NCBI GenBank assembly: GCA_964235605.1
Contig: CAXSCR010000016.1
Span: forward strand, 7,041 to 71,040
DNA length: 64,000 nt
Direction: 5' to 3'
Source: DATCRE01 sp964235605
GTDB lineage: Bacteria; Bacteroidota; Bacteroidia; Cytophagales; Cyclobacteriaceae
Shown here: one piece after another, positions 61,881 through 64,000 of the stretch
Numbering within the stretch: position 1 is the stretch's first letter
Layout of the letters: each line of letters begins with the position of its first letter
The notes under the pieces: generated by a model
Database searches by the model: none
What the model was told of the DNA's origin: nothing
What the model saw: only the letters and a program-made list of their open reading frames with translations
Position numbers and translations under genes: made by a program

Positions 61881-62357
61881 TTATGCCGGAATTGGAATTG
61901 ATTTACTATCCTTAAAGGTTGATAAAATTACCATTGACTGTAGGCTATCAACAACTTCAATATTTGAAACTTTATCAAGCATTAATTGCTGGTATGCTGC
62001 GATGTCAGCACATACTATTTTTAGAATAAAATCACCAGAACCTGTAATATGATGGCATTCAACCACCTCTTCTACTGTATTAATGGCAGAAATAAATTTT
62101 TGAATGTTTTCTTTGTTGTGCCCCCTTAATGAAGCCATAACAAAAGTACTTACCCCAAGACCAACACTCGCAGGATCAATGACAGCATGATAGCTCTTAA
62201 TCACACCAGAGGTCTCAAGTTTGTTTACACGCTCTAAAGTTGGTGCGGGTGAAAGTCCGATTTCTTTCGCTAACTGGGCATTCGTAATATTTGAATTTGC
62301 CTGAAGCAGCTCAAGAATTTTTTTATCAATGGTGTCAATTTTAATCTGATTCTTCAT
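61881..62357 (-). CDS. Lrp/AsnC-family transcriptional regulator
   Basis: I start at ATG 62357 (KNQIKIDTIDKKILELL). The 158-residue protein has the winged helix-turn-helix (TNAQLAKEIGLSPAPTLERVNKLETSGVIKSYHAV, about 22-57) and the ligand-binding RAM domain (VSTFVMASLRGHNKENIQKF, ECHHITGSGDFILKIVCAD). It senses amino acids or related small molecules; the ligand here is unknown. A perfect palindrome just upstream suggests autoregulation. The PRTase gene follows and may be in the same unit. Confidence 0.94.
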   Translation of the reverse strand: MKNQIKIDTIDKKILELLQANSNITNAQLAKEIGLSPAPTLERVNKLETSGVIKSYHAVIDPASVGLGVSTFVMASLRGHNKENIQKFISAINTVEEVVECHHITGSGDFILKIVCADIAAYQQLMLDKVSNIEVVDSLQSMVILSTFKDSKSIPIPA

Positions 62358-62373
62358 TTTGATGAGGGTTGTT

Positions 62374-62398
62374 ACCAAATATTATTTGGTCAAAAGTA
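62374..62398 (-). promoter_or_regulatory. Promoter -7 element with overlapping palindrome upstream of the Lrp gene
   Basis: ACCAAAT-ATT-ATTTGGT (62374-62390) is a perfect seven-base inverted repeat. TACTTTTG on the minus strand (62391-62398) is a TAnnTTTG -7 box directly beside it, so the expected start of transcription falls inside the palindrome. This is a textbook autorepression geometry, inferred only from sequence. Confidence 0.6.
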
Positions 62399-62521
62399 AT
62401 TAAAATAGGGCTAACCCGGACTAGCAGTGGAGAATTAATTGCCAGTAATGGCGATTCGCTGGGTTTTTGTGGAGGAGCCGGCTTCGAGGTCTTAAATTAA
62501 AGTAGATGTATAACTCTCCAT

Positions 62522-62560
62522 ATGACAATTCAATGCCTGATAATAGCATGCCGTTGTCAT
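62522..62560. other. Dyad-symmetric site at the edge of the putative mobile element
   Basis: ATGACAA (62522-62528) and TTGTCAT (62554-62560) form the outer arms, and ATGC (62533-62536) with GCAT (62546-62549) the inner arms, spaced symmetrically by four bases on each side around a nine-base centre. Its place between housekeeping genes and the mobile-type gene makes it a candidate recombination or binding site. Confidence 0.4.
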
Positions 62561-62568
62561 AATTAAAA

Positions 62569-62615
62569 AAGACAAGAAAGGAATATTGAACTGTTCAATT
62601 TTTCTTTCTTGTCTT
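62569..62615 (-). terminator. Rho-independent terminator at the end of the primase/helicase-type gene
   Basis: AAGACAAGAAAG (62569-62580) pairs perfectly with CTTTCTTGTCTT (62604-62615), and an inner ATTGAA/TTCAAT pair (62585-62599 region) extends the fold. On the minus strand the distal arm runs into TTTTTT. The stem overlaps the stop codon of the gene. Confidence 0.88.
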
Positions 62616-64000
62616 AATACAATTTGAGTTGCTCAAAAAACTTTCTGCATGCTCCCGTTAGTTCATCACTCTTGCTAAACAGTACTTCTTTGAGAAGTTT
62701 AAAAGCATACTCAATGTCCTGGGCTGTGCTCTCAATGTAAAATTCTCCGCTCTCCTGGTCTTGCTTTGCTTCTCTTTGGTACTGGTGATAGAAGGTAATC
62801 GTTTCAATGAAGCTCAACAGTAACAACATGGTACGTCTCGGCTTAAACACGGCTTCCGGTAAGTTGATGTATTGAGCATAAGGATTGCGAACTGTAATAG
62901 GTCTTAACAAGCGTTGCACGTTCTTTAATTTCTCTTTGATCTTACTTTCTTCATTTCGGTTGATAAGCCCTGCGCTGGTCTTCTGCTGATGCTCCATGAT
63001 GCGCTTATCCTGTTCTGCGCTCGTGTCGATGTAAATTAATATGCAGCGGTTCGCGTTGTCTTCGTAAAGTTTTTCTCTCGTAGTACAGCTGCTCACACTT
63101 ACCGGCCCTTCTACTTTCAGCGTGATGGTTTTTAAATTCCCTTTGTTGTCTTTCAGCGTTACGGTTTTACTGATGCTTGTTTTACTTTGAAGTTCTCTCA
63201 AGGGGTATAAAACATTTTCCGCTCCGTCAAGGTCTTCGATCAAAATAAGTTTGTGCTTGAGTTCTTCCTGGCCGAAGTAGTAAAAAGCATTCTCACTTAG
63301 TGTAGTGATCTCCAGCTTATCTTCTTCGGGCATCAGCTGGCCGATCTTTTCCTGCAGGTAGGTTTTACCAACACCACTTGCACCAAGGCACATCAGGTGC
63401 AACGGCTTTTCTCTTTTGCGGCTTGTGTAGGTGAGCCATGCAATCATGCAGTTTAATTTCTCGCCTACTATACCCGTGCTGATAATATCCTGTAAGGTGC
63501 GTTGCATTAAATCCTTTTCTTTCAGGTAGGATAATGTTTCGCGTTTATCAACTTCACTCATGAGGCGCTTATCTTCTTTCTTCGGCTTGAGCGCTTCAAG
63601 CCTGATGTTTCTGTATTCTTCCAAGGCCGTAGTAAGTCCGGCCATGGCGTGTATAGCTTCCGGTGTGCTGATGTCTAGGCTTTGCGCAGCTTGTGTACAT
63701 AGCTGATCAACTTGACCTTTGTTGTATAAATCTAAATTATGCCGGAGTGGAAGTAAGTGCGTATGATTCTTATGCTCGATCTTTAGCGTTACTCTCAACC
63801 GATCAAGGCCGCTGATTTTAATACCGCCAAGTACAGTTACATTTAGTACTCCGTTTTCGTAAAAGAGTAATTCAGGATTTGAGGTGTGAAGTTTATTCTG
63901 TGATGATGTATTGATGGGATCAGGTAGCGAAGTAGTTTGTTGTGCTGATGAAAATGTCTCATCCCGTACCGAAGGTCGGGAAGAAAAAGCTATTCTGTTT
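62614..64000 (-). CDS. Mobile-element primase/helicase-type P-loop protein, C-terminal part, cut by window edge
   Basis: The frame is open to base 64000 without a stop; the first possible start visible, a TTG at 63798, is internal, so at least 461 residues of a longer protein are shown. A linker (LPDPINTSS region) leads to ELLFYENGVLNVTVLGGIKI, then a P-loop ATPase: Walker A CLGASGVGKTYLQEK and Walker B HKLILIEDLDGAENVLYPLREL, with a VSSCTTREKLYEDNANRC sensor region. This matches the C-terminal half of CHC2/toprim-type primase proteins carried by Bacteroidota integrative elements, as I recall them. The N-terminal zinc finger and toprim parts would lie beyond the edge. Confidence 0.75.
   Translation of the reverse strand, partial: NRIAFSSRPSVRDETFSSAQQTTSLPDPINTSSQNKLHTSNPELLFYENGVLNVTVLGGIKISGLDRLRVTLKIEHKNHTHLLPLRHNLDLYNKGQVDQLCTQAAQSLDISTPEAIHAMAGLTTALEEYRNIRLEALKPKKEDKRLMSEVDKRETLSYLKEKDLMQRTLQDIISTGIVGEKLNCMIAWLTYTSRKREKPLHLMCLGASGVGKTYLQEKIGQLMPEEDKLEITTLSENAFYYFGQEELKHKLILIEDLDGAENVLYPLRELQSKTSISKTVTLKDNKGNLKTITLKVEGPVSVSSCTTREKLYEDNANRCILIYIDTSAEQDKRIMEHQQKTSAGLINRNEESKIKEKLKNVQRLLRPITVRNPYAQYINLPEAVFKPRRTMLLLLSFIETITFYHQYQREAKQDQESGEFYIESTAQDIEYAFKLLKEVLFSKSDELTGACRKFFEQLKLY

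Noticed and set aside
63961..63983. TCCCG...CGGGA palindrome near the right edge as a regulatory site
   Set aside because: It lies inside the open reading frame of the mobile-element protein and may only reflect codons of its linker.

Overview
The window looks like a chromosomal segment of a Bacteroidota bacterium, most likely of the Cytophagales/Chryseolinea-like group. This rests on several things. Genes lack Shine-Dalgarno sequences. Good matches to the Bacteroidota promoter (TTTG, about 22-23 bases, TAnnTTTG) recur upstream of sucD, btuB, rpsL, the tRNA-Tyr operon and a TPR gene. A bacillithiol gene (bshA), a TonB receptor, a WG-repeat protein and CarboxypepD-like and DUF2141 proteins are present, and the RNA polymerase and ribosomal proteins look Bacteroidota-like. 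No database search was possible; the taxon is an inference.

Layout. 1-2.1 kb: dgcN-dgcA (D-glutamate metabolism) and a small secreted protein. 2.2-8.3 kb: rlmN, a surface-type hypothetical overlapping a VIT1/CCC1 transporter, two rhomboids and mutL. 8.6-18.5 kb: a two-domain GH3/beta-lactamase-fold exoprotein, bshA, a VWA plus MoxR-type ATPase pair, an AlbA_2 protein and PhoH. 18.5-22.8 kb: sucD, two paralogous exported proteins and a CHASE2 membrane protein. 22.8-28.5 kb: a vitamin B12 neighbourhood (MeaB, a DUF5522-Dph6 fusion, a BtuB-type receptor behind a cobalamin riboswitch, and a BtuF-like lipoprotein). 28.5-36 kb: an MBL-rhodanese enzyme, a WG-repeat protein, Crp/Fnr, MOSC, HemJ, SCO, cytochrome c and DUF2141.

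36.4-53.8 kb, all on the minus strand, is the core expression block. Read in its own direction it is tRNA-Tyr, tRNA-Gly, tRNA-Thr, tuf, tRNA-Trp, secE, nusG, rplK, rplA, rplJ, rplL, rpoB, rpoC, DUF3467, a terminator, then rpsL, rpsG, fusA, rpsJ and another terminator. The usual continuation into the S10 operon is missing. 54-62.4 kb: DciA-like/recF, pdhA, a TPR protein, ribH, icd, a CAP protein, panB, a PyrR-like phosphoribosyltransferase and an Lrp regulator. From 62.6 kb to the right edge the window enters what looks like an integrated mobile element, represented by the C-terminal part of a primase/helicase-type protein.

The most unusual signal is not a gene. Nine intergenic sites carry degenerate tandem words with a strict or near-strict period of 7 bases. 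The words differ between sites (GTCGATA, GTCCACA, GTTAACA, GAACGAG, GGGGACT types), but the architecture is the same. At four sites the arms face each other and form long imperfect hairpins, including one that fills much of the rpoB-rpoC spacer and two between tRNA genes; another site is a canonical G-quadruplex motif.
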